Source: Lutibaculum sp963816555
Lineage (GTDB): Bacteria; Pseudomonadota; Alphaproteobacteria; Rhizobiales; Tepidamorphaceae
Assembly: GCA_963816555.1 (NCBI GenBank)
Contig: CAWFLD010000017.1
Span: 1 to 64,000, forward strand
Direction of reading: 5' to 3'
DNA length: 64,000 bases
Shown piece by piece: positions 15,590 to 25,174 of the stretch; the first letter of the stretch is position 1; each line of letters begins with the position of its first letter. The notes beneath the pieces were generated by a model. The model did no database searches. It saw nothing but the letters and a program-made list of their open reading frames with translations, and was not told where the DNA came from. The position numbers and the translations under genes were made by a program.

Positions 15590-17875
15590 CTAGCGCTTGC
15601 GCCGCGCCGGCGCCTTGCGACCCTTGCCGACAGGCTTGCGGCCCTTCGGGGGCCGCGACCTCGGGGCCCCCGGCTTCTTCGACAGATAGCGTCCCTCCGA
15701 CACGAGTTCAAACCGGAGAGCGCCCGCGAGCGGCGCGGCCTCGACGAGACGGACCGTCACCTCGTCGCCGAGCGTGTAGGTCTCGCCGGTGCGCTGGCCG
15801 ACCATGCGCTGGCCGGCCTCGTCGTAGCGGTAGTAGTCCTGCCCGATCGTGCCGGCCGGCACGAAGCCGTCGGCGCCCGTATCGGCCAGCCTCACGAAGA
15901 TGCCGGCCCGCGTGACGCCGCCGATGCGGGCGGTGAAGGTCGCCCCGATCTGGTCGGCGAGGAAGTTCGCGATCAGCCGGTCGACGGTCTCGCGCTCGGC
16001 CGCCATGGCCCGGCGCTCGGTCGCGGAGATCTGCGCGGCGATCTCGTCGAGGTTGCCGATCTCCTCGTCGCTCAGCCCGTCGCGGCCGAGATCGAGCGCC
16101 CGGATCAGCGCGCGATGCACGATCAGGTCGGCATAGCGCCGGATCGGCGAGGTGAAGTGGGCGTAGCGGCGGAGGTTCAGGCCGAAATGGCCGAAGTTCT
16201 GCGGGCTGTATTCCGCCTGAGCCTGGCTGCGCAGCACGACCTCGTGGACGAGCCGCTCGTTCTCGGTGCCCTCGACCTTGCGCAGGATGCCGTTGAAGTG
16301 GGACGGCAGCAGCACGCCGGCCTTCGGCAGCTTCATGTCGATGGAGGCGAGGAAGTCCGACAGCGCCGCGAGCTTCTCCGGCGAGGGCGAGTCGTGCACC
16401 CGGTAGAGCAGCGGCGTGCGCTTTTCCTCGAGCGTCTCGGCGGCCGCGACGTTCGCCGCGATCATGAAGACCTCGACGAGACGGTGCGCCGTCAGCCGCG
16501 GCGGCACGATGACGCGATCCACGCGGCCGTCCTTCGACAGGACGAGCTTGCGCTCCGGGATCTCGAGCTCGAGCGGGTCCCGCGCGTCGCGGGCCCTGGC
16601 CATCGCCTCGTAGGCCTGCCAGAGGGGCTTCAGCACCGGCTCGACGAGCGTCTCCGTCTCGGCGTCGGGCTTGCCGTCGACGGCCTCCTGCGCCTGGACG
16701 TAGTGCACGTTCGCCGCGACGCGGATCATCGCGCGGGTGAAGCGGTGCGACGTCTTCCGGCCGTCCGGCGCGATCTTCATGACCGCCACCATCGCCGCGC
16801 GGTCCTCGCCGACCATCAGCGAGCAGAGGTCGCCCGACAGCTTCTCCGGCAGCATCGGCACCACCCGGTCGGGGAAGTAGACCGAGTTGCCCCGCTCGAG
16901 CGCCGAGCGGTCGAGGGCCGAGCCGTGCGGCACGTAATGGGCGACGTCGGCGATCGCGACGTAGACGATCCAGCCGCCGTCGACCTCGGGGTCCGGCTCG
17001 GCATAGATCGCGTCGTCGTGGTCCTTGGCGTCCGGCGGGTCGATCGTCACGAGCGGGACCTTGCGCAGGTCCTCGCGCTTCGCGAACGGCGCGGGCTTCG
17101 CCCGCTCGGCCTCGCGCACCGCCTCCTCGGGGAACTCGACGGGGATGTCGTGGGTCAGCAGCGCGATCAGCGAGACCGCGTGCTCCGTCTGCATGTCGCC
17201 GATGCGCTCGCGCACGATCGCCCTCGGCGGTCCCAGCCGGCGGCCGCGCCGCACCTCGACGGAGACGAGATCGCCGTCCTTCGCCTCGCCCATGTCGCCG
17301 GGCTCGATCGACAGGTCGTGGCGGTCCTTCTTGTTCACCGAGCGCAGGATGCCGCCGCCGTCGGCGGTCGCGGTGACGACGCCGATCACCGTCTTCGGCT
17401 TGCGCTCGATGACCTTGATGATCCGGGCGTGGTGGACCGTCTCGCCGGCATGGGGCTCGGAGATGCGGGCCAGCACGTGGTCGCCGACGCCGGGCGGCGT
17501 CTCGCGGCGGCCCTTGGAGCGGCCGCGGTCGGGCATGATCAGGATGTGCGGCGGCGCCCCGTGCGCCTCCTCGTCCCAGTCCGTCGGCACGGCGACGAGC
17601 TCGCCGTCGCGGTCGCGGTGCGTGACCTCGACCACCTCGACCGGGGCGAGCGCGCCCGCCTTGCGCAGGCGCTTGCCGCGGCGCTCGATCTCGCCGTCCT
17701 CCGCCATCTCGCGCAGCAGCTGCTTCAGGCCGATCTTGTCGGAGCCCGACACGTCGAAGGCCTTGGCGATCTCGCGCTTGCCGACCTTGCCGGGCTGCGA
17801 GCGCACGAAGTCGAGGATCTGCTCGCGGGACGGCAGGGTCGGGATGTCGCCGGGGGTGGAGCGGCGCCTGCTCAC
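15590..17875 (-). CDS. rnr: Ribonuclease R
   Basis: 761 residues, a processive 3'-5' exoribonuclease that degrades structured RNA. The order is an N-terminal winged-helix (LPSREQILDFVRSQPGKVGK), cold-shock domains, the RNB catalytic domain and an S1 domain (GVTRAGIFVRLADTGADGF), ending in a basic tail. The RNB metal site is visible as IDPPDAKDHDDAIY, with the ordered aspartates intact. HFTSPIRRYADLIVHR is the second conserved block. The start is GTG at 17875, whose bases overlap the topA stop (GTGA). The frame is intact over 2.3 kb, a useful contrast with topA. Confidence 0.95.
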   Translation of the reverse strand: MSRRRSTPGDIPTLPSREQILDFVRSQPGKVGKREIAKAFDVSGSDKIGLKQLLREMAEDGEIERRGKRLRKAGALAPVEVVEVTHRDRDGELVAVPTDWDEEAHGAPPHILIMPDRGRSKGRRETPPGVGDHVLARISEPHAGETVHHARIIKVIERKPKTVIGVVTATADGGGILRSVNKKDRHDLSIEPGDMGEAKDGDLVSVEVRRGRRLGPPRAIVRERIGDMQTEHAVSLIALLTHDIPVEFPEEAVREAERAKPAPFAKREDLRKVPLVTIDPPDAKDHDDAIYAEPDPEVDGGWIVYVAIADVAHYVPHGSALDRSALERGNSVYFPDRVVPMLPEKLSGDLCSLMVGEDRAAMVAVMKIAPDGRKTSHRFTRAMIRVAANVHYVQAQEAVDGKPDAETETLVEPVLKPLWQAYEAMARARDARDPLELEIPERKLVLSKDGRVDRVIVPPRLTAHRLVEVFMIAANVAAAETLEEKRTPLLYRVHDSPSPEKLAALSDFLASIDMKLPKAGVLLPSHFNGILRKVEGTENERLVHEVVLRSQAQAEYSPQNFGHFGLNLRRYAHFTSPIRRYADLIVHRALIRALDLGRDGLSDEEIGNLDEIAAQISATERRAMAAERETVDRLIANFLADQIGATFTARIGGVTRAGIFVRLADTGADGFVPAGTIGQDYYRYDEAGQRMVGQRTGETYTLGDEVTVRLVEAAPLAGALRFELVSEGRYLSKKPGAPRSRPPKGRKPVGKGRKAPARRKR

Positions 17876-20570
17876 GCGGTCTCGTCCGACGTCGCCTTGG
17901 CGCGGCTCGACTTGGCGGGCGCCTTCTTCTTGGCCGCGGGCTTCGCGGCGCTGCTCTTGCCGGCGCGGCTTCTTCGCGTCCGACTTGGCCGTGGACTTGG
18001 TCGTAGCCTTGCCCGTGGACTTGCCCGCGCTCTTGGCCGGAGCCTTCTTGCCCTTGCCCTTCGTCGCGGCCTTGGCCTCCAGGAGCTCGACCGCCCGCTC
18101 GATCGTCAGCTCCTCGGGATTGGCGTCCTTCGGCAGGGTCGCGTTGATCTTGCCGTCGGTGACGTACGGCCCGTAGCGGCCGGCGCGCACCACGATGGGG
18201 CCGGCGAAGCCCTCGCGCTCGCCGAGCTCCTTGAGCGCCTGCGGCGCCGGGCGGCGGCCGCCGCGCTCCTTCTTCTCGGCGAGCAGCGCCACGGCGCGGT
18301 TCAGGCCGACCGTGAAGACCTCGTCGAAGGAATCGAGGTTGGCGAAGGTCTTCTCGTGGCGCACGAACGGGCCGTAGCGGCCGAGGCCGGCGACGATCTC
18401 CTCGCCCGTCTCGGGATGGGTGCCGACGAACCGCGGCAGCGACAGGAGCTTGAGCGCCAGCTCGAGGTCGACGTCGGCCGCATTCGTGCCCTTCGGCAGC
18501 GAGGAGCGCGGCGGCTTCTCGCCGTCCTCCGCCTCTCCGAGCTGCACGAACGGGCCGAAGCGGCCGCTGCGCAGCGTCACGGTGCGGCCGGTCTCGGGAT
18601 CGGTGCCCAGGACCTTGCCCTCGGCGAGCTCGGGATCCGTCTGCTCCGCATCGATGCCGAGCTGCTTGGTGTAGCGGCACTCGGGATAGTTCGAGCAGCC
18701 GACGAAGGCGCCGTAGCGGCCGACCTTGAGGCTCAGCCGGCCGGTGGCGCAGGACGGGCAGGCGCGCGGGTCGCCGCCGTCCTCGCGCGCCGGGAACACG
18801 GAGGGCCCGAGGATCTCGTTCAGCGCCTCGAGCACCTCCGCGACGCGCAGGTCCTTGATCTCGTCGGTCGCCGAGATGAAGTCGCGCCAGAAGTCGCGCA
18901 GCACGTCGCGCCACTCGATGTGGCCCGCCGAGATCTCGTCGAGCTTCTCCTCCAGGTCGGCCGTGAAGTCGTACTCGACGTAGCGCTTGAAGAAGCTCTC
19001 GAGGAACGCGGTGACGAGGCGTCCCTTGGGATCGGGCACCAGCCGGCGCTTGTCGAGGCGGACGTATTCGCGGTCCTGCAGCACGCCGAGCGTCGCCGAA
19101 TAGGTCGAGGGCCGGCCGATGCCGAGCTCCTCCAGCCGCTTGATGAGCGTCGCCTCGGTGTAGCGCGGCGGCGGCTCGGTGAAGTGCTGGTCGGCGTCGA
19201 TCTTCGTCAGGGCCGGCCTGTCGCCGCGCTCGATCGGGGGCAGGCGGCGGTCCTCCTCGTCGGCGTCGTCGTCCTTGCCCTCCTGGTAGAGGACGAGGAA
19301 GCCGTCGAAGACGAGGACCGAGCCGGTGGCGCGCAGGGCGAGGGTGCGGCCGTCGGAGCCCTTCGCCTCGATCTCGACCGTCGTGCGCTCCAGTTCGGCG
19401 GAGGCCATCTGGCTCGACACCGCCCGCTTCCAGATCAGCTCGTAGAGGCGCGCCTGGTCGTCGTCGAGCATCTTGCGGACGCGGCTCGGGTGCCGCGTCA
19501 TGTCGGTGGGGCGGATCGCCTCGTGCGCTTCCTGCGCGTTCTTCGCCTTGGTCTTGTAGACGCGCGGGCTGTCGGGGAGGTAGCGCCGGCCGTGCTCGCG
19601 TCTCCACCATCTCGCGCGCAGCGGCGATCGCCTCGTCGGCGATCTGCACGCCGTCGGTTCGCATGTAGGTGATGAGGCCGACCGTCTCGCCGCCGATGTC
19701 GACGCCCTCGTAGAGCCGCTGGGCGACCTGCATGGTGCGCTTGGGCGCGAAGCCGAGCTGGCGCGAGGCGTCCTGCTGCAGGGTCGAGGTGGTGAAGGGC
19801 GGCTGCGGGTTGCGGCGCACCGGCTTCTTCTCGACCGAGACGACGCTGTAGCTCGCGCCCTCGAGGCTCTTCTTGAGCCCGGTCGCCTGGGCCTCGTTGT
19901 TGACCGACAGCCTGTCGATCTTCTCGCCGTCGGCGGCCACGAGGCGCGCCTGGAAGGCACCGTCGGCCGCCTTCAGCGTCGCCACGATCGACCAGTATTC
20001 CTGCGGCACGAAGCGCTCGATCTCCGACTCGCGGTCGCAGACCAGGCGCAGCGCGACGGACTGCACGCGGCCCGCCGAGCGCGCGCCCGGCAGCTTGCGC
20101 CAGAGCACCGGCGACAGCGTGAAGCCGACGAGGTAGTCGAGCGCGCGGCGCGCCAGATAGGCGTCGACCAGCGGCGCATCGATCTGCCGCGGCTTGCGCA
20201 TCGCCTCGAGGACGGCGTCCTTGGTGACCGCGTTGAAGACGACGCGCTCGACCGGCTTGTCCTTGAGCGCGCCCTTGCGGCGCAGCAGCTCCAGGACATG
20301 CCAGGAGATCGCCTCGCCCTCGCGATCGGGGTCGGTGGCGAGGATCAGGCGGTCCGCCGACTTCACGGCCTTGGCGATCTCGTCCACGCGGGCCTTGGAC
20401 TTGCTGTCGACCTCCCAGTCCATGGCGAAGTCCTCGTCGGGGCGCACCGAGCCGTCCTTCGAGGGAAGGTCGCGCACATGCCCGTACGAGGCCAGCACAT
20501 GGTAATTGCTGCCGAGATATTTGTTGATCGTCTTCGCTTTGGCGGGCGATTCGACGACGACGACGTCCAT
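17872..20570 (-). CDS. topA: DNA topoisomerase I, two frameshifts
   Basis: Type IA topoisomerase relaxing negative supercoils. ATG at 20570 opens the Toprim domain (MDVVVVESPAKAKTINKYLG, then LILATDPDREGEAISWH). The catalytic tyrosine lies in VGLITYMRTDG. Several C-terminal zinc-finger and topo-C repeats follow (CPSCATGRLSLKVGRYGAFVGCS and similar GRYGPFV copies), then a lysine/alanine-rich tail. One surplus base near 19600 (in GTGGAG-A-CGCGAG) and one near 17960 in the lysine/alanine tail must be removed for a single frame of about 899 residues ending ATSDETA. As an essential single-copy gene it cannot really be split, so I read these as sequence insertions. It is coupled to rnr by a GTGA overlap. 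Confidence 0.92.
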
Positions 20571-20702
20571 TGAGCGGATTTCCGGAATTTTAGGGGTTAG
20601 CGCCACATCGGGGCGGCGAGCCGTCGGGCGAATGTGGTGGAGCCCATCCCTCCTGTCAAACGGCGGCCGCCACGGGTTTCGCAATCAGGGCGTGTAAAGA
20701 TC

Positions 20703-20730
20703 AAAAAATGCTATTATAAGATGTAGGTGG
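20703..20730. promoter_or_regulatory. AT-rich promoter-like island between topA and a small gene
   Basis: Bases 20703-20730 are strongly AT-rich amid GC-rich DNA. They contain a perfect TATAAT on the minus strand (complement of ATTATA, about 20713-20718) and TATTAT on the plus strand. The divergent layout calls for promoters in both directions. No good -35 could be placed, so direction and start points are uncertain. Confidence 0.35.
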
Positions 20731-20767
20731 TTCCACGGGAGCGTAAGGCTAACCTCCGATCGCGGCA

Positions 20768-20977
20768 ATGATGAACGACCAGCGCAAAGTCAGTCGGAGG
20801 AAAGACGCCCCTGCCTCCTCCATGAACCCGCGGGACGCTGCGGAGTATCTCGCCGATGTTCTTCCCGCCTTCGTGCAGATCGCAGATCGCGCAGGGTTCG
20901 CCGAGCTGGCCTTCATACTCGAGATGGCGATGATGGAGGCCGAGTCGAAGCGGGAGGACGTCAGAAAGTCCGGCTAG
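20768..20977 (+). CDS. Small conserved-looking hypothetical protein
   Basis: 69 residues (or 68 from the second ATG). No signal peptide or membrane segment. The core NPRDAAEYLADVLPAFVQIADRA followed by LAFILEMAMMEAE looks like two amphipathic helices, a pattern I associate with short hypothetical proteins of Hyphomicrobiales, but I cannot name a family or a function. The ribosome binding site is weak. It is preceded by an AT-rich promoter-like island and ends two bases from the dprA stop, on the opposite strand. Reality is supported by its position filling the gap and by plausible codon use. Confidence 0.6.
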   Translation: MMNDQRKVSRRKDAPASSMNPRDAAEYLADVLPAFVQIADRAGFAELAFILEMAMMEAESKREDVRKSG

Positions 20978-20979
20978 CG

Positions 20980-22132
20980 TCAGAACGTCCGGCCGGCCGG
21001 CGGGGCCAGCGAGACGCGCTGCCCGGCATGGCGCTCGAGCCGGCCGGCGAGCTCGAGCTCCACGAGGCACATGTGCACGACCGCCGCCGGCAGTCCGCAT
21101 CTGCCGGATGATCTCGTCGATCTCCACCGGCATCGGCGACAGCGCCTCCAGCACGACGCCGCGCTCGTCCTCCCCGGGGTCCTGCGGAACGACCGGCTGC
21201 GGCGCCCGCTCGTCGAGGCGGGCCAGCCCGGCGGGACGTCGCGGGTCGAGCGGCGTCACGGCCTCGATGACGTCCTCGGCCGAGCGGGCAAGCGTCGCAC
21301 CCTGGCGGATCAGCATGTTCGTGCCGTCGGCCCGCGGATCGAGCGGCGAGCCGGGAACGGCGAGGATCTCCCGGCCCATCTCGCCGGCGAGCCTCGCGGT
21401 GATCAGCGAGCCCGACCGGCGGGCCGCCTCGACGACGACGGTGGCGACGGCGAGGCCGGCGATGATGCGGTTGCGCCGCGGGAAGTCCTGGCCGCGCGGC
21501 ACCCAGTGCGGCGGCATCTCGGTCAGCAGCGCGCCGCGCTGCGCGATCTCGTGGGCGAGATCGAGATTCTCGGGCGGATAGATGCGGCCGATCCCGCCCG
21601 CCAGCACGGCGACGGTCCCTGTGTCGAGGCTCGCGTGGTGGGCGCTCGCATCGACGCCGCGGGCGAGGCCCGAGACGACGACGTAGCCGGCGCGGCCGAT
21701 CTCGCGCGCCATGTCGGCGGCGATCCGGCGGCCGCCGGCCGAGGCGTTGCGGGCGCCGACGATCGCGATCATCGGCGCGGCGAGGAGCTCCCGCCGGCCC
21801 TTCGCGTAGAGCAGCGGCGGCGCCGCATCGAGATGGGCGAAGATCGGCGGATAGCCTTCGTCGCCCCAGGCGACGAGCTCGGCCCCCATCGCCTCGGCCG
21901 CCTCGAGCTCCGCTTCCGCGTCCTCACGCGAGGCCAGGCGGATCGGCCGCGAGAGCCCGCCGCGGGCCGAGAGGGCGGGCAGGGCCTCGAGGGCTTCCGC
22001 CGCGCCGCCGAAGCGGTTGATCAGCGCGCGGAAGGTGACGGGGCCGACATTCTCGCTGCGGATCAGCCGCAGCCAGTCGCGCTTCTGGGCCGGCGACAGC
22101 CCGGGATGGCGGGCCGGCCCGTCGGGGCTCAT
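20980..22132 (-). CDS. dprA: DNA-processing protein DprA, frameshift near the C-terminus
   Basis: A single-strand DNA-binding protein that loads RecA during natural transformation. ATG at 22132 (ATGA overlap with plsY) gives MSPDGPARHPGLSPAQKRDW. The Rossmann core reads VGARNASAGGRRIAADMARE, VVVSGLARGVDASAHHASL and LAGGIGRIYPPEN, then GQDFPRRNRIIAGLA and RRSGSLITA. Near 21100 a surplus base (CGGCAG-A-TGCGG) ends the homologous frame. Removing it restores the winged-helix C-terminus (QCGLPAAVVHMCLVELELAG to TF), closing at 20980. About 383 residues when corrected, the normal length. Confidence 0.92.
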
Positions 22133-22728
22133 TTCTTGGAGCCGATCTTGCCTTCCTCGCCGCGCAGGAGGCGCGAGATGTTCGCCCGGTGCGCGATGTA
22201 GAGGATGACCGTCAGGATGAGGAAGAGCGCGGCCCGGTGCACCGCCCCGGTGGCCAGGAGCAGCGCCGGCGTCGCCGCGCTGGCGATCAGCGCCGCGAGC
22301 GAGGAATAGCGGGTGAGGTAGGCGATCGCGATCCACAGCGCGACGAAGGCCAGCGCGATCGGCCAGGCGAGGCCGAACAGGACGCCGAGATAGGTGGCGA
22401 CGCCCTTGCCGCCGCGGAAGCCGAGCCAGACGGGAAAGATGTGGCCGAGGAAGGCGCCGAGCGCCGCGGCGAACGCCGCGCCGTCCGCCCACAGCGCCGC
22501 CAGCAGCACCGCCGCCGTGCCCTTGAGCGCGTCGCCGAGCAGCGTCAGCGCGGCGAGGTCCTTGCGGCCGGTGCGCAGCACGTTGGTCATGCCGATATTG
22601 CCGGAGCCGATCTTCCGGATGTCGCCGAAGCCGGCGGCGCGGGCGATGATCAGGCCGAACGGAATCGAGCCGAGCAGGTAGCCGAAGGCGAGGGCGGCGA
22701 TAAGCGCGAGAGGCTGGTCGAGCGGCAT
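22129..22728 (-). CDS. plsY: Glycerol-3-phosphate acyltransferase PlsY
   Basis: 199 residues, polytopic inner-membrane enzyme transferring the acyl group from acyl-phosphate to glycerol 3-phosphate, the first step of phospholipid synthesis. The three conserved loops are seen: GSIPFGLIIARAAGFGDIRK with SGNIGMTNVLR (loop 1), GHIFPVWLGFRGGKGVAT (loop 2), and AHRANISRLLRGEE near the end (loop 3). ATG at 22728 gives the usual short N-terminus; the longer open frame reaches back close to pyrC. It is co-translated with dprA and 34 bases after the pyrC stop. Confidence 0.93.
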   Translation of the reverse strand: MPLDQPLALIAALAFGYLLGSIPFGLIIARAAGFGDIRKIGSGNIGMTNVLRTGRKDLAALTLLGDALKGTAAVLLAALWADGAAFAAALGAFLGHIFPVWLGFRGGKGVATYLGVLFGLAWPIALAFVALWIAIAYLTRYSSLAALIASAATPALLLATGAVHRAALFLILTVILYIAHRANISRLLRGEEGKIGSKK

Positions 22729-22762
22729 CTGCCGGCGGGAGCTCCGTGTGGTGAAAGGCCGC

Positions 22763-24094
22763 TCAGTCGTAACCGTAGACGGTGCGTCCGGCAACGACGG
22801 TGCGCAGCACCCGCCCCTGCATCCGCGCGTTCTCGAAGGAGGTGTTCTTCGAGCGGGAGGCGAGCTTCTCGCGCTCGACCACCCACGGCGCGTCCGGATC
22901 GAAGAAGACGAGGTCGGCCGGGCCGCCCCTGCGAAGCGTGCCGCCCTCGAGGCCGAGCAGGCGCGCCGGGGCCGTCGACATCGTCTCGATCAGGCGCAGC
23001 AGCGGCACGTCGCCCGAATGGTAGAGCCGCAGCGCCGCCGCGAGCAGCGTCTCGACCCCGATCGCACCGTCGGCCGACTCCTCGAAGGGATGGCGCTTCG
23101 TCTCCACGTCCTGCGGATCGTGGTTCGACACGATGACGTCGATCGTGCCGTCGGCGATTCCCTCGACGAGCGCCTGCCGGTCGTCCTCGGTGCGCAGCGG
23201 CGGCGACATCTTGTAGAAGGTCCGGTACGGGCCGACGTCGGTCTCGTTGAGCGTCAGGTTGGCGATCGCCACGCCGGCGGTGACGCGGTAGCCGCGCTCC
23301 TTGGCGATCTTCAGGAGCGGCAGCGAGGCGCGGCACGACAGGCAGGCGGCGTGGTAGCGGCCCTGCGAGAGGCCGGCGAGCGCGAGGTCGCGCATCAGCA
23401 TGATCGTCTCCGCCTCGTCCGGAATGCCCGGCAGGCCGAGGCGCGCGGCCATCTCGCCCTCGTTGACGACGCCGCCGGCGGCGAGGTCGGGATCCTCGGG
23501 GTGGTGCACGACCAGCGCGTCGAAGTCGCGGGCATAGGTCAGGAGGCGGCGCATCATGCGGGCGCTCCGGATGCGGTGGCGGCCCTCCGTGAAGGCCACG
23601 GCGCCGGCCTCCGTCAGCAGGCCGAACTCGGTCATCTCCTGGCCCTCGAGGCGCTTCGACAGCGCCGCCATCGGCTTCACGTTGACGACCGCCGTGTCGC
23701 GGGCGAGGCGCATGAGGAAGTCGACGAGCGCGACGTCGTCGATCACGGGATCGGTGTCGGGCATGCAGACGATGGTGGTGACGCCGCCGGCGGCCGCCGC
23801 GCGGCTCGCCGAGGCGATCGTCTCGCGGTGCTCGTAGCCCGGCTCGCCGACGAAGACGCGCATGTCGACGAGCCCCGGCGCGAGCACCCGGCCGCCGCCC
23901 TCGACGACCTCCGTGCCCTCCGGCAGGCCGTCATTGCCGACCTGCGGGCCGCTGTCGGCGATCTGCCCTTCCGACACGAGGAGATTGCCCGTCTCGTCCG
24001 TGCCGCTCGCCGGGTCGACGAGGCGCACGTCGCGGAAGAACAGGGGGGCGCGGCGGCGGGGCTCGAAGCTCTCCGGTGTGGCCCAACTCGGCAT
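22763..24094 (-). CDS. pyrC: Dihydroorotase-like protein, catalytic residues degenerate (PyrC'/PyrX type)
   Basis: 443 residues, an amidohydrolase barrel clearly of the dihydroorotase family (APGLVDMRVFVGEPG, MPDTDPVID, LLTEAGAVAFTEG, SNHDPQDVETKRHPF, DGAIGVETLLAAALRL). The first metal motif, normally D-x-H-x-H before REPG, reads DMRVFVGEPG with no histidines. The HIST-type histidine is replaced by CLSC, and the later ATDHAPH block is SNHDPQ. This matches the non-catalytic PyrC' partner known to stabilise aspartate transcarbamoylase in other proteobacteria. It lies just after pyrB. A true dihydroorotase is therefore expected elsewhere in the genome. Confidence 0.88.
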   Translation of the reverse strand: MPSWATPESFEPRRRAPLFFRDVRLVDPASGTDETGNLLVSEGQIADSGPQVGNDGLPEGTEVVEGGGRVLAPGLVDMRVFVGEPGYEHRETIASASRAAAAGGVTTIVCMPDTDPVIDDVALVDFLMRLARDTAVVNVKPMAALSKRLEGQEMTEFGLLTEAGAVAFTEGRHRIRSARMMRRLLTYARDFDALVVHHPEDPDLAAGGVVNEGEMAARLGLPGIPDEAETIMLMRDLALAGLSQGRYHAACLSCRASLPLLKIAKERGYRVTAGVAIANLTLNETDVGPYRTFYKMSPPLRTEDDRQALVEGIADGTIDVIVSNHDPQDVETKRHPFEESADGAIGVETLLAAALRLYHSGDVPLLRLIETMSTAPARLLGLEGGTLRRGGPADLVFFDPDAPWVVEREKLASRSKNTSFENARMQGRVLRTVVAGRTVYGYD

Positions 24095-24141
24095 GGCGGC
24101 GGTCCTCTCAGGCTCGCGGCGAGGCGCGGGAAGGGGAAGGC

Positions 24142-25098
24142 TCAGGCATTGGGCAGGTTGCGCGCCAGCGCCTCGAGCACGGCCATGCGCACGGCGACGC
24201 CCATCTCGACCTGCTCGGTGATGACGCTCTGGGGACCGTCGGCGACCTCGCTGTCGATCTCGACGCCGCGGTTCATCGGGCCGGGATGCATGACGAGGGC
24301 GTCGGGCTTCGCCAGCGCGAGCTTGCCCGCGTCGAGCCCGAAATAGCGGAAGTACTCGCGCACCGACGGCACGTAGGCGCCGTTCATGCGCTCGCGCTGC
24401 AGCCGCAGCATCATCACGACGTCGGCGTCGCGGATGCCCTCTCGCAGGTCGCGGTAGACCTCGACGCCGAAGCGGTCGATGCCGGTCGGCAGCAGCGTCG
24501 ACGGCGCGATGACCCGGACGCGGGCGCCCAGCGCCTGCAGGCAGATGATGTTGGAGCGGGCGACGCGGCTGTGGGCGATGTCGCCGCAGATCGCCACGAC
24601 GAGGTTCTCGAAGCCGCCCTTGTGGCGGCGGATGGTCAGCGCGTCGAGCAGCGCCTGGGTGGGGTGCTCGTGCGAGCCGTCGCCCGCGTTCACGACGGAG
24701 CAGCCGACCTTGCGGGCGAGGAGGTCGACGGCGCCGGAGGAATGGTGCCGCACGACGAGGATGTCCGGCCGCATCGCGTGCAGCGTCATCGCCGTGTCGA
24801 GCAGCGTCTCGCCCTTCTTCACGGAGGAGGAGCCGACGGACATGTTCATGACGTCGGCGCCGAGCCGCTTGCCGGCGAGCTCGAACGAGCTCTGCGTGCG
24901 GGTCGAGGCCTCGAAGAAGAGATTGACCTGCGTGCGGCCGCGCAGCGTCGAGAGCTTCTTCTCGATCTGGCGGTTCACGTCGACCGCCTTGTCGGCGAGG
25001 TCGAGCAGGGTCTCGATGTCGAATCGGGATAGCCCATCGATGCCCAGCAGGTGGCGATGGGCGAAGCTGATAGGCGAGCTGGCGAGCGCTGCGGTCAT
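24142..25098 (-). CDS. pyrB: Aspartate carbamoyltransferase catalytic subunit
   Basis: 318 residues from ATG 25098, catalysing carbamoyl phosphate + aspartate to carbamoyl aspartate in pyrimidine synthesis. Carbamoyl-phosphate binding motif STRTQSSFELAGKRLGADV is intact. GSSSVKKGETLLDTAMTL carries the catalytic-loop lysines. HPTQALLDALTI and the late MHPGPMNRGVEI are standard. A TTG-started extension of 13 residues upstream is possible but less likely. It is followed by the degenerate dihydroorotase gene after 47 bases, consistent with a PyrB-PyrC' complex. Confidence 0.96.
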   Translation of the reverse strand: MTAALASSPISFAHRHLLGIDGLSRFDIETLLDLADKAVDVNRQIEKKLSTLRGRTQVNLFFEASTRTQSSFELAGKRLGADVMNMSVGSSSVKKGETLLDTAMTLHAMRPDILVVRHHSSGAVDLLARKVGCSVVNAGDGSHEHPTQALLDALTIRRHKGGFENLVVAICGDIAHSRVARSNIICLQALGARVRVIAPSTLLPTGIDRFGVEVYRDLREGIRDADVVMMLRLQRERMNGAYVPSVREYFRYFGLDAGKLALAKPDALVMHPGPMNRGVEIDSEVADGPQSVITEQVEMGVAVRMAVLEALARNLPNA

Positions 25099-25174
25099 CA
25101 AAGCCGTGTTCTTAGGGAGGTCGGGCGGTCCCGGCAAGCCGCAATCTTTCGTGCCGCCGGTTACCCACAGCGCA

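Noticed and set aside
15116..19672. A 1518-residue open frame on the plus strand
   Set aside because: It is antisense to rnr and topA, has the Arg/Ala/Glu/His-rich look of a GC-rich shadow frame, and contains no recognisable domain.
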